From the NCBI GenBank assembly GCA_045660445.1, contig JAZRDR010000001.1, positions 124,001 to 188,000 on the forward strand: a DNA stretch of 64,000 nucleotides, written 5' to 3'. The notes beneath the pieces are model-generated. The model worked only from the letters and a program-made list of their open reading frames with translations. It was not told the DNA's origin and made no database searches. Shown in pieces: positions 9,129 through 18,561 of this stretch. The translations under genes and the position numbers were made by a program. Within the stretch, counting starts at the first letter, position 1. Each line of letters begins with the position of its first letter. The stretch is from Faeciplasma sp045660445 (GTDB taxonomy: Bacteria > Bacillota > Clostridia > Oscillospirales > Ruminococcaceae).

Positions 9129-9209
9129 ATCATGTAGCACTGCTCACACACAGCGGGTCCCCTCCGCGACCTTCCTCGCTTCGCTCGGTCGACCGCGGCC
9201 TCCGCCCCG

Positions 9210-11708
9210 CTATCTCTTCCTCATCACCAATTGCACAAGCCCGGATATCACCGTCACCGCCGAGGCAAACACAATAGATACCAAAAGCTCCTCGCCGTTA
9301 AGGATAGCAGTCTGCATAACGCTCTGCAAAGGCGAGAGATAAACACAAGCCGCCAAAACAATGACCGACACCAAAACCGACCATATCAATGCCTTGTTCT
9401 TAAATGGATTGTTTGCAAACACCGAAACACCTTCGCTTCTGCATTCAAAAGCGTGAATAAGCTGCGACATGATAAGCGTCACAAGTGCCGCAGTGCGTGC
9501 AGTTTCAAGACTCACACCAAGATTCAAACAGTGCGCAAAGCATCCAAGCGTGCAAAGTCCGATAAGAATGCCTCTTGTAATGATCTTTCTTAAAAGCCCA
9601 CCAGAGAAAAAGTCGCCCGAGAAATCATTCGGCCTTCTCTCCATAATGCTTTCTTCGCTTTCTTCAAGCCCCAATGCAATGGCAGGCAAGCCGTCAGTCA
9701 CAAGGTTAACAAGCAAAAGCTGTGTCGGCAGAAGTACGATCGGTAACCCCGTCACGATGGATAAAAACATCACCATAACCTCGCCGATATTGCAGGAGAT
9801 AAGATATCTGACAAATTTTCTTATGTTTGAATATATCGTCCTTCCTTGCTTGACAGCGGAGCAGAGTGTAGCAAAGTTGTCATCCAAAAGGATGATATCC
9901 GCCGCTTGCTTGCTCACGTCGGTGCCCGAAATTCCCATCGCAACGCCAATGTCCGCTTCTTTGATCGCCGCCGCATCGTTCACTCCGTCGCCCGTCATTG
10001 CAACGGTTTGCCCCACCGACTTAAATGCGGTTACTATCCTGAGTTTATCCTTTGGGTCTACTCTTGCAAACACGCTTATCTTCATAATGTTTTGCAAAAG
10101 CTCCTCGTCACTCATTCTTGCAAGCTCCTCGCCCGATACGATCAAGTCGCCTTTGTCCAAAAGCCCAACCTGCTTGGCAATTGCCGCTGCTGTCAGCTTG
10201 TGGTCGCCCGTGATCATAACCACCTTGATTCCTGCCTTTTTGCAGGTGGAAACCGAGCGTTTTGCCTCTTTTCGGGGAGGGTCCTGCATTCCCATCAGCC
10301 CCAAGAACACTTCGCTTCCGTCGGTGTCTGTAAAGCTGAACGCAAGTACACGAAGTGCTTCACTTGCCATTTTGTCAGCCGCATCGAATATATCCTGCCT
10401 CGCCCTCTTCGAGAGGGCTTTTTTGCCCTCATTTAACATATAGCCGCATCTCGGCAGGATAACGTCGCACGCACCTTTAGAAAACGAAAGCTTATCTTTC
10501 CCATTAGAAACTTCAACCCTCATCATCTTCGTTTCGCTGTCAAAGGGTATCTCTTTAATGCGTTTAAAGCTTTTCAGTGAATCCTTCGTCACCCCGAATT
10601 TCTTTGCTACAGTCAAAAGTGCCTCTTCAGTCGGGTCGCCGATAGCCACATTGTCCAACTCCGAAATATCCGCATTGTTGCACAAAACCGCACATTTAAG
10701 CATTGTGTCAAAAGCATAGCTATCGCCTGGTTTTACCGCTTGTGTAAAGCTCATCTCCTTGCCGTCACACCACGCTTTTGTAACAGTCATTTTGTTCTGT
10801 GTCAACGTTCCGGTCTTGTCTGTGCAGATAACAGTCGTGCATCCCAAAGTCTCAACCGAGTGAAGCTTATGTACCAAAGCATTAAGCCTAAGCATTCTTC
10901 TAACAGCAAGAGCCAAAGCAATTGTAACTGTTGCGGGCAACCCCTCGGGAATTGCCGCAATAGCAATGGTTATACCCGTCATCAGCATGTCAAAGATAGG
11001 CTCACCGCGCAAAATTCCCGCAAGCGCAACAACAACACACACTCCCAAGCAGATAACGCTAAGCCACACACCAAGCTTGCCAAGCTTCTTTTGCAGAGGG
11101 GTCTTTTCATCGCCTGCACTCTCGATAAGCTTCGAAACCTTTCCCATTTCGGTGTTCATTCCGGTTGCAAACACTTCGCACAAGGCTGTGCCTTTAGTCA
11201 CCGAAGTTCCCATATATGTAAAGTCAGTTTTCTTTACAGCTTCCGATTCTCCCGTAAGCATCGACTCGTCGCACATAAGCTCATTTTGTTCGATAATTTT
11301 CCCGTCAGCAGGCACTCTGTCGCCCGCCTCAAGCAAAAACACGTCTCCAACAACCAGCTCGCTTGCCGATATTCTCTGCTTTTTTCCATCTCTTATAACA
11401 ATCGCCGTCGGAGCGGTCATCGTCTTAAGAGCTTCAAGAGTTTTCTCGGTTTTATATTCCTGCACAAATCCCAAAACAGCATCCATCAAAACGATAGCGA
11501 TCATCGTCACGGCATCATATATCTCGCCCATAAATGCCGATATCGCCGTTGCTGCAAGCAGAATGATAACCATAATGTCTTTGAACTGTTCCAAAAACAA
11601 GATCACGACACTTTGCTTTTTCTTTCCTTCAAGGCGGTTTTCTCCGCTTGATTCAAGTCTTCTTTCGGCTTCTGTCGAGCTAAGTCCCAAACTTAAGTTT
11701 TCCTGCAT
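9210..11708 (-). CDS. Calcium-translocating P-type ATPase
   Basis: An 832-residue P2-type cation ATPase exporting Ca2+ at the cost of ATP. The actuator-domain TGES is at 152-155. The fourth transmembrane helix carries PEGLP (254-258), typical of Ca2+ pumps. The phosphorylated aspartate is D297 in DKTGTLTQNKM. A hinge TGDGVND follows near residue 600, and there are about ten transmembrane helices in all. The N-terminus has the cation-ATPase N-domain pattern. The ATG is preceded by AAAGGGAG, which is itself the distal arm of a long hairpin (11,714-11,762). Ion specificity is inferred from the PEGLP helix and family resemblance. Confidence 0.92.
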   Translation of the reverse strand: MQENLSLGLSSTEAERRLESSGENRLEGKKKQSVVILFLEQFKDIMVIILLAATAISAFMGEIYDAVTMIAIVLMDAVLGFVQEYKTEKTLEALKTMTAPTAIVIRDGKKQRISASELVVGDVFLLEAGDRVPADGKIIEQNELMCDESMLTGESEAVKKTDFTYMGTSVTKGTALCEVFATGMNTEMGKVSKLIESAGDEKTPLQKKLGKLGVWLSVICLGVCVVVALAGILRGEPIFDMLMTGITIAIAAIPEGLPATVTIALALAVRRMLRLNALVHKLHSVETLGCTTVICTDKTGTLTQNKMTVTKAWCDGKEMSFTQAVKPGDSYAFDTMLKCAVLCNNADISELDNVAIGDPTEEALLTVAKKFGVTKDSLKSFKRIKEIPFDSETKMMRVEVSNGKDKLSFSKGACDVILPRCGYMLNEGKKALSKRARQDIFDAADKMASEALRVLAFSFTDTDGSEVFLGLMGMQDPPRKEAKRSVSTCKKAGIKVVMITGDHKLTAAAIAKQVGLLDKGDLIVSGEELARMSDEELLQNIMKISVFARVDPKDKLRIVTAFKSVGQTVAMTGDGVNDAAAIKEADIGVAMGISGTDVSKQAADIILLDDNFATLCSAVKQGRTIYSNIRKFVRYLISCNIGEVMVMFLSIVTGLPIVLLPTQLLLVNLVTDGLPAIALGLEESEESIMERRPNDFSGDFFSGGLLRKIITRGILIGLCTLGCFAHCLNLGVSLETARTAALVTLIMSQLIHAFECRSEGVSVFANNPFKNKALIWSVLVSVIVLAACVYLSPLQSVMQTAILNGEELLVSIVFASAVTVISGLVQLVMRKR

Positions 11709-11713
11709 AATAA

Positions 11714-11762
11714 AAACTCCCTTTCAATAAACTCGTCCTTAAACGATTTTATGAAAGGGAGT
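11714..11762 (-). promoter_or_regulatory. Long hairpin covering the ATPase ribosome site
   Basis: On the minus strand ACTCCCTTTCA pairs with TGAAAGGGAGT. The stem extends inward through TAAA/TTTA and TCGT/ACGA, with one bulge and one mismatch, to a six-base loop. The distal arm contains the ATPase Shine-Dalgarno sequence and is followed by TTTTTATT and the ATG. It may be the prs terminator, a translation-blocking hairpin for the ATPase, or both. Confidence 0.65.
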
Positions 11763-11786
11763 GCTTATTTATTCTGCTTGCAAAGG

Positions 11787-12938
11787 TTAGTTGCTCTTGT
11801 GTTCGTTCATAAGCTGCTTTATCTTCTCCGAGGGATCGATAATATCGCTTACAGACATATCGTGGTTAAGTGCCGCAACAAAATAGGATACATACTTTGT
11901 GCAGTCAACCAAATGGAACCACTCGCGGCTCTTAAGTTCGTCTGTCGAATATGTTAAGTTAGTGCCGAATACACCGTCAATGATTCCTTCGCTATATGCC
12001 TTATCAAACGCAGCAAGTCCGTTTGTAAAGATCGAATATGTTGCATATGCAAAAACTCTCTTGGCTTTTCTTTCCTTAAGCTCATATGCAAGGTCTAACA
12101 TCGATTCGCCCGAGGAAATAATGTCATCCGCAATGAAAACGTCCTTTCCTGCAACGTCACTGCCCAAATATTCATGAGCAACGATCGGATTGCGACCATT
12201 GATGATAGTAGAATAGTCACGTCTCTTATAGAACATACCAAGGTCAACACCCATTGTGGATGCATAATACATATTTCTTGCCATTGCACCTTCGTCAGGA
12301 GAAACAACCATCAAATGCTCCTTGTCGCAAATGATATCGGTCTTCGAGTTAAGAAGAGCCTTCAAAACCTGATAAGAGGGGATGATGTTGTCAAATCCCA
12401 TCAAAGGTACAGCGTTCATAACTCTGGGATCATGAGCGTCAAAGGTCAAAATGTTTTCAACGCCCATCGAGCTAAGCTCCTGAAGCATCCATGCACAGTC
12501 AAGTGATTCGCGATAGCTTCTTCTGTGCTGTCTTCCGCCGTAAAGCAAAGGCATAATAACGTTAATTCTGTGCGCCTTGCCGCCTGCCGCCTGAATGATA
12601 CGCTTTAAATCCTGATAATGATCGTCGGGAGACATGTGGTTTTCATTGCCGAAGAGAGGGTATGTGCAGGAATAGTTTCCTGTATCGCAAACGATAAACA
12701 AGTCATATCCTCTTACAGTCTTAGAAATTAAAGCCTTTGCGTCGCCTGACTGGAATCGGGGACATTTACAGGGAATGAGGAATGTGTCTACATCCTGTCC
12801 TGACTGCTTAGCCCAGGTTACAAGATAATCATTTATCTTTTCGCCCAGTTCTTTGGCACCATCCATTGCAATGATGCCCAAGGGTGCTACACTTGCCATG
12901 GGGTTAAACACCTGAGCAGTCTTTTTGAGTTTTGACAT
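11787..12938 (-). CDS. prs: Ribose-phosphate pyrophosphokinase
   Basis: Makes PRPP from ribose-5-phosphate and ATP for nucleotide, His and Trp synthesis. The 383 residues are longer than the classical form of about 315 and resemble the extended clostridial type. Visible landmarks are the FDAHDPR segment, a flexible-loop region (GGRQHRRSYRES) and the PRPP-binding loop VFIADDIISSGESMLD. I chose the ATG at 12,938 over an in-frame TTG three bases earlier, because AAAGGA is about ten bases upstream of the ATG. The gene lies 41 bases downstream of potD on the same strand. Confidence 0.9.
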   Translation of the reverse strand: MSKLKKTAQVFNPMASVAPLGIIAMDGAKELGEKINDYLVTWAKQSGQDVDTFLIPCKCPRFQSGDAKALISKTVRGYDLFIVCDTGNYSCTYPLFGNENHMSPDDHYQDLKRIIQAAGGKAHRINVIMPLLYGGRQHRRSYRESLDCAWMLQELSSMGVENILTFDAHDPRVMNAVPLMGFDNIIPSYQVLKALLNSKTDIICDKEHLMVVSPDEGAMARNMYYASTMGVDLGMFYKRRDYSTIINGRNPIVAHEYLGSDVAGKDVFIADDIISSGESMLDLAYELKERKAKRVFAYATYSIFTNGLAAFDKAYSEGIIDGVFGTNLTYSTDELKSREWFHLVDCTKYVSYFVAALNHDMSVSDIIDPSEKIKQLMNEHKSN

Positions 12939-12979
12939 CAAATCACGTCCTTTGAGAATTTTTGTATATAAATTTTAAT

Positions 12980-14224
12980 TTATAACGCTTCTAAGCGCTT
13001 CTTGCGCGCACGCCACACGTTAACGAATATCGTTGCGGCTATAAGAGCGATAAGGAACAGGGGAACGAACCAGGGGTTCGACTGTCCGATCTTAAGCTGA
13101 TTCCACAAAGTTTGTGTAAGCTCGCTTGTTTCGGGAGAGAGGTTGATAAAAACTTCTGTGTTATTTGCCAAATAATCGTCCGAGGGATAGCAAAGAGGAT
13201 GATTCTGTGTTTCCTCGTCCAAAAGTGCAAATGTCGCAGAGTTTGGTGTTGAATATCCTGTATATTCACAGTTGGCAAGGGCGATCTCAGCCTCGCACAT
13301 GAAGTTGATATACATCTCTGCTGCTTCCTTGTTCTTTGCAGTGGTGGGGATGCACATTGCATCAACAAATTGGTTTGTGCCCTCTTCGGGAATGCAATAA
13401 GTCAGATCGGGATTATCCTCGATCATTGTAACGGCATCACCTGCGTAATAGGGAGCGATTGCGGCGCTTCCGCCTTCCATTTTATCAAAGATCTCGTCCA
13501 TAACATAGCCCTGAACGATCTCCTTTTGTTCCTGCAAAAGAACAGATGCATGCTCAAGCTCGGTAACGTTTTCGGTGTTCTGCGAATATCCCAAATAGGT
13601 CAAAGCAATTCCGAAAGCATCACGGGGGTTGTTAAACATCAAAATATTTCCGGCATATTTTTCGTCCCACAAAGCACTCCAGCCGGTGATCTCTTCATCA
13701 ACCATCGTGGTGTTGTAAATAATGCACACCATGCCCCAAAGATAAGGAACAGAATACTCGTTCGCAGGATCATATTCAGGGTTTATAAACGTGGGATTTA
13801 TATTTGCAAGGTTGGGAATGTTGTCATAATCAAGCTTTTGCAAAAGCCCTTCGGATATCATTTTGGATATCATATAATCACTGGGGATAACGATATCATA
13901 GTTTGCGCCGCCCGAATTTATCTTTGAATAAAGAGTTTCGTTGCTTGCGTATGTCTTATAGTTAACTGTAATTCCGGTCAACTGTTCAAAGATATCGTTA
14001 ACGTCGATCATTTCGGGGTCGTTTATCGACATATATTCGCCCCAGTTTGCAACGTTTATCGTAATTCCATCGTCTTTAAAGCGAGTATAGTCATAATCCG
14101 AGAAAAGCTCGGGATCAAGTCCCAATTCCTCAGCGGTCAATGTAACAACAGGCTCGCTCGAGCATCCTGCCAACAAGGATACCGAAAGTGCAAAAACTAA
14201 AAAAAGTGCAAAAAATCTTTTCAT
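12980..14224 (-). CDS. potD: Spermidine/putrescine substrate-binding lipoprotein
   Basis: Captures polyamines outside the cell and delivers them to PotBC. The signal peptide ends in a lipobox, LLAGC with Cys21. The binding domain shows the PotD-type segments VNVANWGEYMS-like, YDIVIPSDYMISKM and MCIPTTAKNKEAAEMYINF. Unusually, residues about 385-405 (NPWFVPLFLIALIAATIFV) form a C-terminal transmembrane helix followed by a basic tail, so the protein would be anchored at both ends. It is the last gene of the potABCD cluster. Exact polyamine specificity is not evident. Confidence 0.9.
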   Translation of the reverse strand: MKRFFALFLVFALSVSLLAGCSSEPVVTLTAEELGLDPELFSDYDYTRFKDDGITINVANWGEYMSINDPEMIDVNDIFEQLTGITVNYKTYASNETLYSKINSGGANYDIVIPSDYMISKMISEGLLQKLDYDNIPNLANINPTFINPEYDPANEYSVPYLWGMVCIIYNTTMVDEEITGWSALWDEKYAGNILMFNNPRDAFGIALTYLGYSQNTENVTELEHASVLLQEQKEIVQGYVMDEIFDKMEGGSAAIAPYYAGDAVTMIEDNPDLTYCIPEEGTNQFVDAMCIPTTAKNKEAAEMYINFMCEAEIALANCEYTGYSTPNSATFALLDEETQNHPLCYPSDDYLANNTEVFINLSPETSELTQTLWNQLKIGQSNPWFVPLFLIALIAATIFVNVWRARKKRLEAL

Positions 14225-14238
14225 TTTCGGCTCCCTCC

Positions 14239-15060
14239 TCAGTGATGTGCAGCTCTTGCCAAGGCGCGTTCGCGTCTAAGCTTGCGGTTCTGCAAAATGT
14301 TCTTGCCAATAAGGACTGCCGCAATAACCAAGAAGATAATTGCTGAAAGAGCATTGATCTCGGGCGAGATCTTTCTTCTTGTCATCGAGTCGATTGTGAT
14401 GGAAAGAGTCTCGATATTTTCACCTGCGGTGAAGTAGCTGACGATAAAGTCGTCGATAGAATATGTCAATGCCATCAAGAAGCCCGAGAAGATACCGGGC
14501 ATGATTTCGGGCACAACAACCTTAAAGAATGCCATCTTGCTGTCACAGCCAAGATCCATTGCGGCTTCAACAAGGTTCGGGTTCATCGTTCGCAGCTTTG
14601 GCAACACGTTATAGATAACGTAAGGCACGTCAAACGATATATGCGCCAAGATAAGCGATACAAATCCGAATTCAAAGCCTGCGTGATCCACCAAATATCT
14701 GAACAAAAGCATCAGCGAAACGCCCATGATGATCTCAGGGCTGATAACGGGGATATATGTCAAGTTCATCAGCACTGCACGGGAAGTCTTTCTCATGTTA
14801 TAAATGCCGATAGCTGCCATCGTGCCCAAAAGTGTCGCAAAAACAGAAGCCGCAACCGCAACGATAACGGTGTTCATAAGCGACGTCATTATTGTTTCAT
14901 TCTGGAACAGCTTTATGTACCAGTCAAAGGTGAATCCTGTCCAGTTCGCACGCGATTTCGATTCGTTAAACGAAAAAACGATAAGAACGAATATCGGAAT
15001 GTAAAGGAATGCGAATACAGCATATAAATAAAGCTTCGAGCTGAATTTCATCTTTGTCAT
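14239..15060 (-). CDS. potC: Polyamine ABC transporter permease PotC
   Basis: A 273-residue inner-membrane permease with about six transmembrane helices. The ABC-interaction loop (EAAMDLGCDSKMAFFKVVVPEIMPGI) shows the EAA motif, with the Gly and the P-E-I-x-P ending. The start ATGA overlaps the potB stop by four bases, implying coupled translation. The C-terminal tail is basic. It forms the translocation pore with PotB, energised by PotA. Confidence 0.92.
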   Translation of the reverse strand: MTKMKFSSKLYLYAVFAFLYIPIFVLIVFSFNESKSRANWTGFTFDWYIKLFQNETIMTSLMNTVIVAVAASVFATLLGTMAAIGIYNMRKTSRAVLMNLTYIPVISPEIIMGVSLMLLFRYLVDHAGFEFGFVSLILAHISFDVPYVIYNVLPKLRTMNPNLVEAAMDLGCDSKMAFFKVVVPEIMPGIFSGFLMALTYSIDDFIVSYFTAGENIETLSITIDSMTRRKISPEINALSAIIFLVIAAVLIGKNILQNRKLRRERALARAAHH

Positions 15061-15863
15061 ACAGCACCCTCCTCACTTCCGAACTGGTTGAACAAGCTCA
15101 TCATAAAGAGAACGATAACCATCAAAACAAGTGCCATTGCCGAGCCGAGATGAGGGTTATACGAATTGCCCAAAAACTGAGATTCGATAAAGTCACCGAT
15201 AAGGTCGTTGGTTCCGCCGCCGAGCATTCTTGAAATAACAAACGTCGAAACACTTGGAACGAATACCGCAACGATACCGGTAGAAATACCCGGCATCGAA
15301 AGAGGCAAAACGATCTTTCTGACAAGATTCATCTTGTTGCAGCCAAGGTCTTGTGCCGCCTCAACCGTGTGCTGCTCGATCTTAACCATAACCGAGTGAA
15401 GCGGCAAGATCATAAAGGGAAGATAGTTATAAACCATACCCAAAATAACCGCACCCGCATTGTTGATGAGGTTAAACGGGCCAAGTCCGATAAGCCCAAG
15501 CATTCTGTTGATAAGACCGTTAGGCTCGAGTAAAGTCATCCAAGCATAAGTTCTTAAAAGAAAGCTTATCCACATGGGAACCATTATCAAAATGATAAGG
15601 CTGGATTGATTCATTGCCTTCACTCGCGAGATTATATAAGCCGCAGGGAAAGCAATAAGCAAACAGATGACTGTTGCAACGATTGCATATATTATCGAGC
15701 GAAAGAGCACCGACATATAGTCGGACATCAAGAATAAATTTTCAAGTGTAAAGTTTCCGTCGCTGTCTGTAAGAGCAAAGAAAACAACCAAAGCAAGCGG
15801 GATGATCGTGAAAATGATCACCCAAGCAACATAAGGTATAGCAAGAGTTTTAGAAGCTTTCAT
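15057..15863 (-). CDS. potB: Polyamine ABC transporter permease PotB
   Basis: A 268-residue permease with about six transmembrane helices and an EAA loop (EAAQDLGCNKMNLVRKIVLPLSMPGI). The frame is open further upstream, but the ATG at 15,863 is the likely start. It has AGGAGGAAGAG about nine bases before it and begins MKASKTLAIPYVAW, and it starts one base after the potA stop. It partners PotC in the membrane channel. Confidence 0.92.
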   Translation of the reverse strand: MKASKTLAIPYVAWVIIFTIIPLALVVFFALTDSDGNFTLENLFLMSDYMSVLFRSIIYAIVATVICLLIAFPAAYIISRVKAMNQSSLIILIMVPMWISFLLRTYAWMTLLEPNGLINRMLGLIGLGPFNLINNAGAVILGMVYNYLPFMILPLHSVMVKIEQHTVEAAQDLGCNKMNLVRKIVLPLSMPGISTGIVAVFVPSVSTFVISRMLGGGTNDLIGDFIESQFLGNSYNPHLGSAMALVLMVIVLFMMSLFNQFGSEEGAV

Positions 15864-15864
15864 T

Positions 15865-16911
15865 TCACTCTTCCTCCTGCTTGTGCATGATATGTATATC
15901 CGTGGGAGTAACATTCATGCCGATGATAGAGCCAACCTCCTCGCTTTGTGTCGAATGGATGATCCATTTATATCCCAAAGCGTCAACGCTTATCTCATAG
16001 TGAACGCCCTTGAAAATAACGTTTTCAACTACGCCGATAATTGCACCCTCGTGCTGAGGCACTACCTTAATGTCTTCGGGTCTGATAACAACGTCAACAA
16101 GCTCATCTTTTTCAAAGCCCTTGTCAACGCATGTAAACTCGTTTCCTGCAAATTCAACCAAGAAGTCGCGGCGCATAATGCCGTCGATAATGTTCGACTC
16201 ACCGATAAAGTCAGCGATAAAGGCGTTCTTCGGCTCGTTATAAATGTCCTGAGGAGTTCCAACCTGCTGGATCATACCGTCCTTCATAACGACAACGGTG
16301 TCCGACATTGTCAAAGCTTCTTCCTGATCGTGTGTAACGTAAATGAATGTGATCTCAAGCTCCTGCTGGATGCGCTTAAGCTCGATCTGCATTTCTTTTC
16401 GAAGTTTAAGGTCGAGTGCGCCCAAAGGTTCATCCAAAAGCAAGACCTTGGGTCTGTTAACGAGCGCTCTTGCAATAGCTATACGCTGCTGCTGACCGCC
16501 CGAAAGGGAATTGATCGATCGCTTTTCAAAGCCAACCATGTTCACAAGCTTAAGCATTTCTTCAACTCGTGCCTTGATCTCTTTTTCGGGAAGCTTCTGG
16601 ATCCTAAGTCCAAATGCAATATTCTCGAAAATGTTCAAGTGAGGGAAAAGCGCATACTTTTGAAAGACCGTATTAACCTGTCTCTTGTGCGGAGGCAGAT
16701 TGTTGATCTTCACGCCATTAAAAAATAACTCACCGCTTGCCATTTCGGCAAAGCCACCAATGATACGTAGGGTAGTAGTTTTTCCGCACCCGGACGGACC
16801 CAAAAGTGTAACGAATTGCTTGTCGATGATGTCAAGGTTGATGCTCTTAAGGATCTGCTCACCGTCATACTCGACAACAGCATTTCGTAAGCTGATGATA
16901 GTATTTTCCAA
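15865..16911 (-). CDS. potA: Polyamine ABC transporter ATPase PotA
   Basis: A 348-residue cytosolic ATPase. The Walker A is GPSGCGKTTTLR near residue 40, the signature is LSGGQQQRIAIARAL and the Walker B is VLLLDEPLGALD. The H-loop is in YVTHDQEEALTMSD, and a C-terminal TOBE-like regulatory domain follows. No ATG is in place. The best start is TTG at 16,911, with AAGGAG about 13 bases upstream and a second GAAAGGA almost touching it, so the start is uncertain by a few codons. It is the first gene of the pot operon. Confidence 0.92.
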   Translation of the reverse strand: MENTIISLRNAVVEYDGEQILKSINLDIIDKQFVTLLGPSGCGKTTTLRIIGGFAEMASGELFFNGVKINNLPPHKRQVNTVFQKYALFPHLNIFENIAFGLRIQKLPEKEIKARVEEMLKLVNMVGFEKRSINSLSGGQQQRIAIARALVNRPKVLLLDEPLGALDLKLRKEMQIELKRIQQELEITFIYVTHDQEEALTMSDTVVVMKDGMIQQVGTPQDIYNEPKNAFIADFIGESNIIDGIMRRDFLVEFAGNEFTCVDKGFEKDELVDVVIRPEDIKVVPQHEGAIIGVVENVIFKGVHYEISVDALGYKWIIHSTQSEEVGSIIGMNVTPTDIHIMHKQEEE

Positions 16912-16977
16912 TTCCTTTCTTTGTCTCCTTCAGTAGTAAGATTTTTCGACAAACTAACAAACATTTTGTCAGCATCA

Positions 16978-17006
16978 ATTATATACTAAATTTCCACTCA
17001 TTACAA
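16978..17006 (-). promoter_or_regulatory. Sigma-A promoter of the pot operon
   Basis: On the minus strand TTGTAA, 17 bases, TATAAT. It lies about 70 bases upstream of the potA start and is divergent from the murD promoter. Confidence 0.75.
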
Positions 17007-17087
17007 TAGCAATAATTAATTTTTATATTCTCACAAAAATGGAGCGTATTTTTTGCTTTATTTTTTAAATATAAACAAATTTATCGG

Positions 17088-17116
17088 TTGAATTTTCCGC
17101 AGTATTGGTATATAAT
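17088..17116 (+). promoter_or_regulatory. Sigma-A promoter of the murD operon
   Basis: TTGAAT, 17-base spacer, TATAAT, ending about 50 bases before the murD GTG start. The flanking region is very AT-rich. Confidence 0.8.
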
Positions 17117-17166
17117 ATCATTGGATAATAGTGTGAAAACGTAATATATACAAAGGACTGATTTTT

Positions 17167-18561
17167 GTGACCAAAACCGCACGATTCTTTGAAACTTTGT
17201 CAAATAAAAAGGTTGCCTTCATCGGCACCGGCGTCAGCCATAACGAGCTGATAAAGCTCTTTTTGCAAAAGGGGATCGACGTTACCGTATTAGACAGAAA
17301 ATCCAAAGAGGACTATGATACCGAGCTTTATACTTCTTTTGAGAAAAAGGGTGTAAAGTTTATACTTGGTAATGCCTATTTAGATTCTTTAACAGACTTC
17401 GACGTTGTATACCGCACACCCGGAATGTATTACAACCATCCCAAGCTTATAGAAGCAAGAAAGCAGGGTGTTGTCATCACCTCTGAAATGGAGTCTTTTT
17501 TCGAGCTTTGTCCCTGCAGGATCTTTGCAGTCACAGGATCCGACGGCAAGACCACCACAACCACTTTGATCTCCGAATTCTTAAAAACTCAGGGCTTCAA
17601 GGTTTGGCTTGGAGGGAACATCGGCAAGGCACTTTTGCCCCGAATCGAATCTATCTCCGAGCATGATATCGCAGTGGTCGAGCTTTCAAGCTTCCAGCTC
17701 ATCTCTATGCGCTCCTCGCCCGATGTTGCCGTAATCACAAACATCGCACCCAATCATCTCGACGTTCACGGCACCATGGAGGAATATATCGGTTCGAAGT
17801 GCAATCTTTTAGACCATCAGTCTGCATTTTCCCGTGCTGTTTTAAATCTTGATAACGAAGAAACCATGAAGCTTGAATCAAGAGTCAGAGGAAGCTTGTC
17901 TCTCTTCTCACGAAAGAACAGCGTTCACGTCGGAGCATTTTTGGATAGCTACAATAACCTTTGCTATTCCGACGGAAGAAAGACCACCACAATAATCAAC
18001 GCCAAGGATATCAAGCTTCCCGGTGTTCACAACGTTGAAAATTATCTCGCTGCTATCTCTGCTGTTTGGGGCGATGTTTCGGTCGAATCGATTTGCGAGG
18101 TTGCTCGCACCTTCGGCGGAGTTGAACACAGAATCGAATTCGTCCGCGAGCTTGACGGAGTTAAATATTATAACGACTCTATCGCCTCTAACCCCACCCG
18201 TGTTATCGCAGGGCTTAATTCATTCGATAGAAAAATGATAATCATTGCAGGCGGATACGATAAGCTCATCCCGTTCGAGCCTTTGGCAGAGCCTATAAAC
18301 AATCGCGTAAAGCTTTTGATACTTATGGGCGTCACAGCCGATAAGATCGAGCGTGCCGTAACAAACACTCCGCTTTATAATCCTGATGAGCTTAAGATCC
18401 TGCGCGCATCCTCGATGGAGGAGGCTGTCTCTTTGGCAAGACAAAACGCAAAAGAAGGCGATATCGTTTCGCTTTCTCCTGCGTGCGCTTCGTTTGATAT
18501 GTATCCTAACTTCGAAGCAAGAGGTAGACACTTCAAGCAGATAGTAAACGGTTTGAAATAA
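17167..18561 (+). CDS. murD: UDP-N-acetylmuramoyl-L-alanine:D-glutamate ligase
   Basis: Adds D-Glu to UDP-MurNAc-L-Ala in cytosolic peptidoglycan precursor synthesis. The 464 residues show the N-terminal Rossmann-like domain (VAFIGTGVSHNELI) and the Mur ligase P-loop GSDGKTTTTTLI near residue 122. The central segments NIAPNHLDVHGTMEEY and GVEHRIEFV follow, then the C-terminal YNDSIASNPTR. The start is GTG with AAAGGA about ten bases upstream. It overlaps the next gene by one base. The length is normal. Confidence 0.93.
   Translation: MTKTARFFETLSNKKVAFIGTGVSHNELIKLFLQKGIDVTVLDRKSKEDYDTELYTSFEKKGVKFILGNAYLDSLTDFDVVYRTPGMYYNHPKLIEARKQGVVITSEMESFFELCPCRIFAVTGSDGKTTTTTLISEFLKTQGFKVWLGGNIGKALLPRIESISEHDIAVVELSSFQLISMRSSPDVAVITNIAPNHLDVHGTMEEYIGSKCNLLDHQSAFSRAVLNLDNEETMKLESRVRGSLSLFSRKNSVHVGAFLDSYNNLCYSDGRKTTTIINAKDIKLPGVHNVENYLAAISAVWGDVSVESICEVARTFGGVEHRIEFVRELDGVKYYNDSIASNPTRVIAGLNSFDRKMIIIAGGYDKLIPFEPLAEPINNRVKLLILMGVTADKIERAVTNTPLYNPDELKILRASSMEEAVSLARQNAKEGDIVSLSPACASFDMYPNFEARGRHFKQIVNGLK

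Noticed and set aside
10740..11651. Long plus-strand open frame opposite the Ca2+ ATPase
   Set aside because: It lacks any known motif and is a shadow of the strongly conserved ATPase frame.
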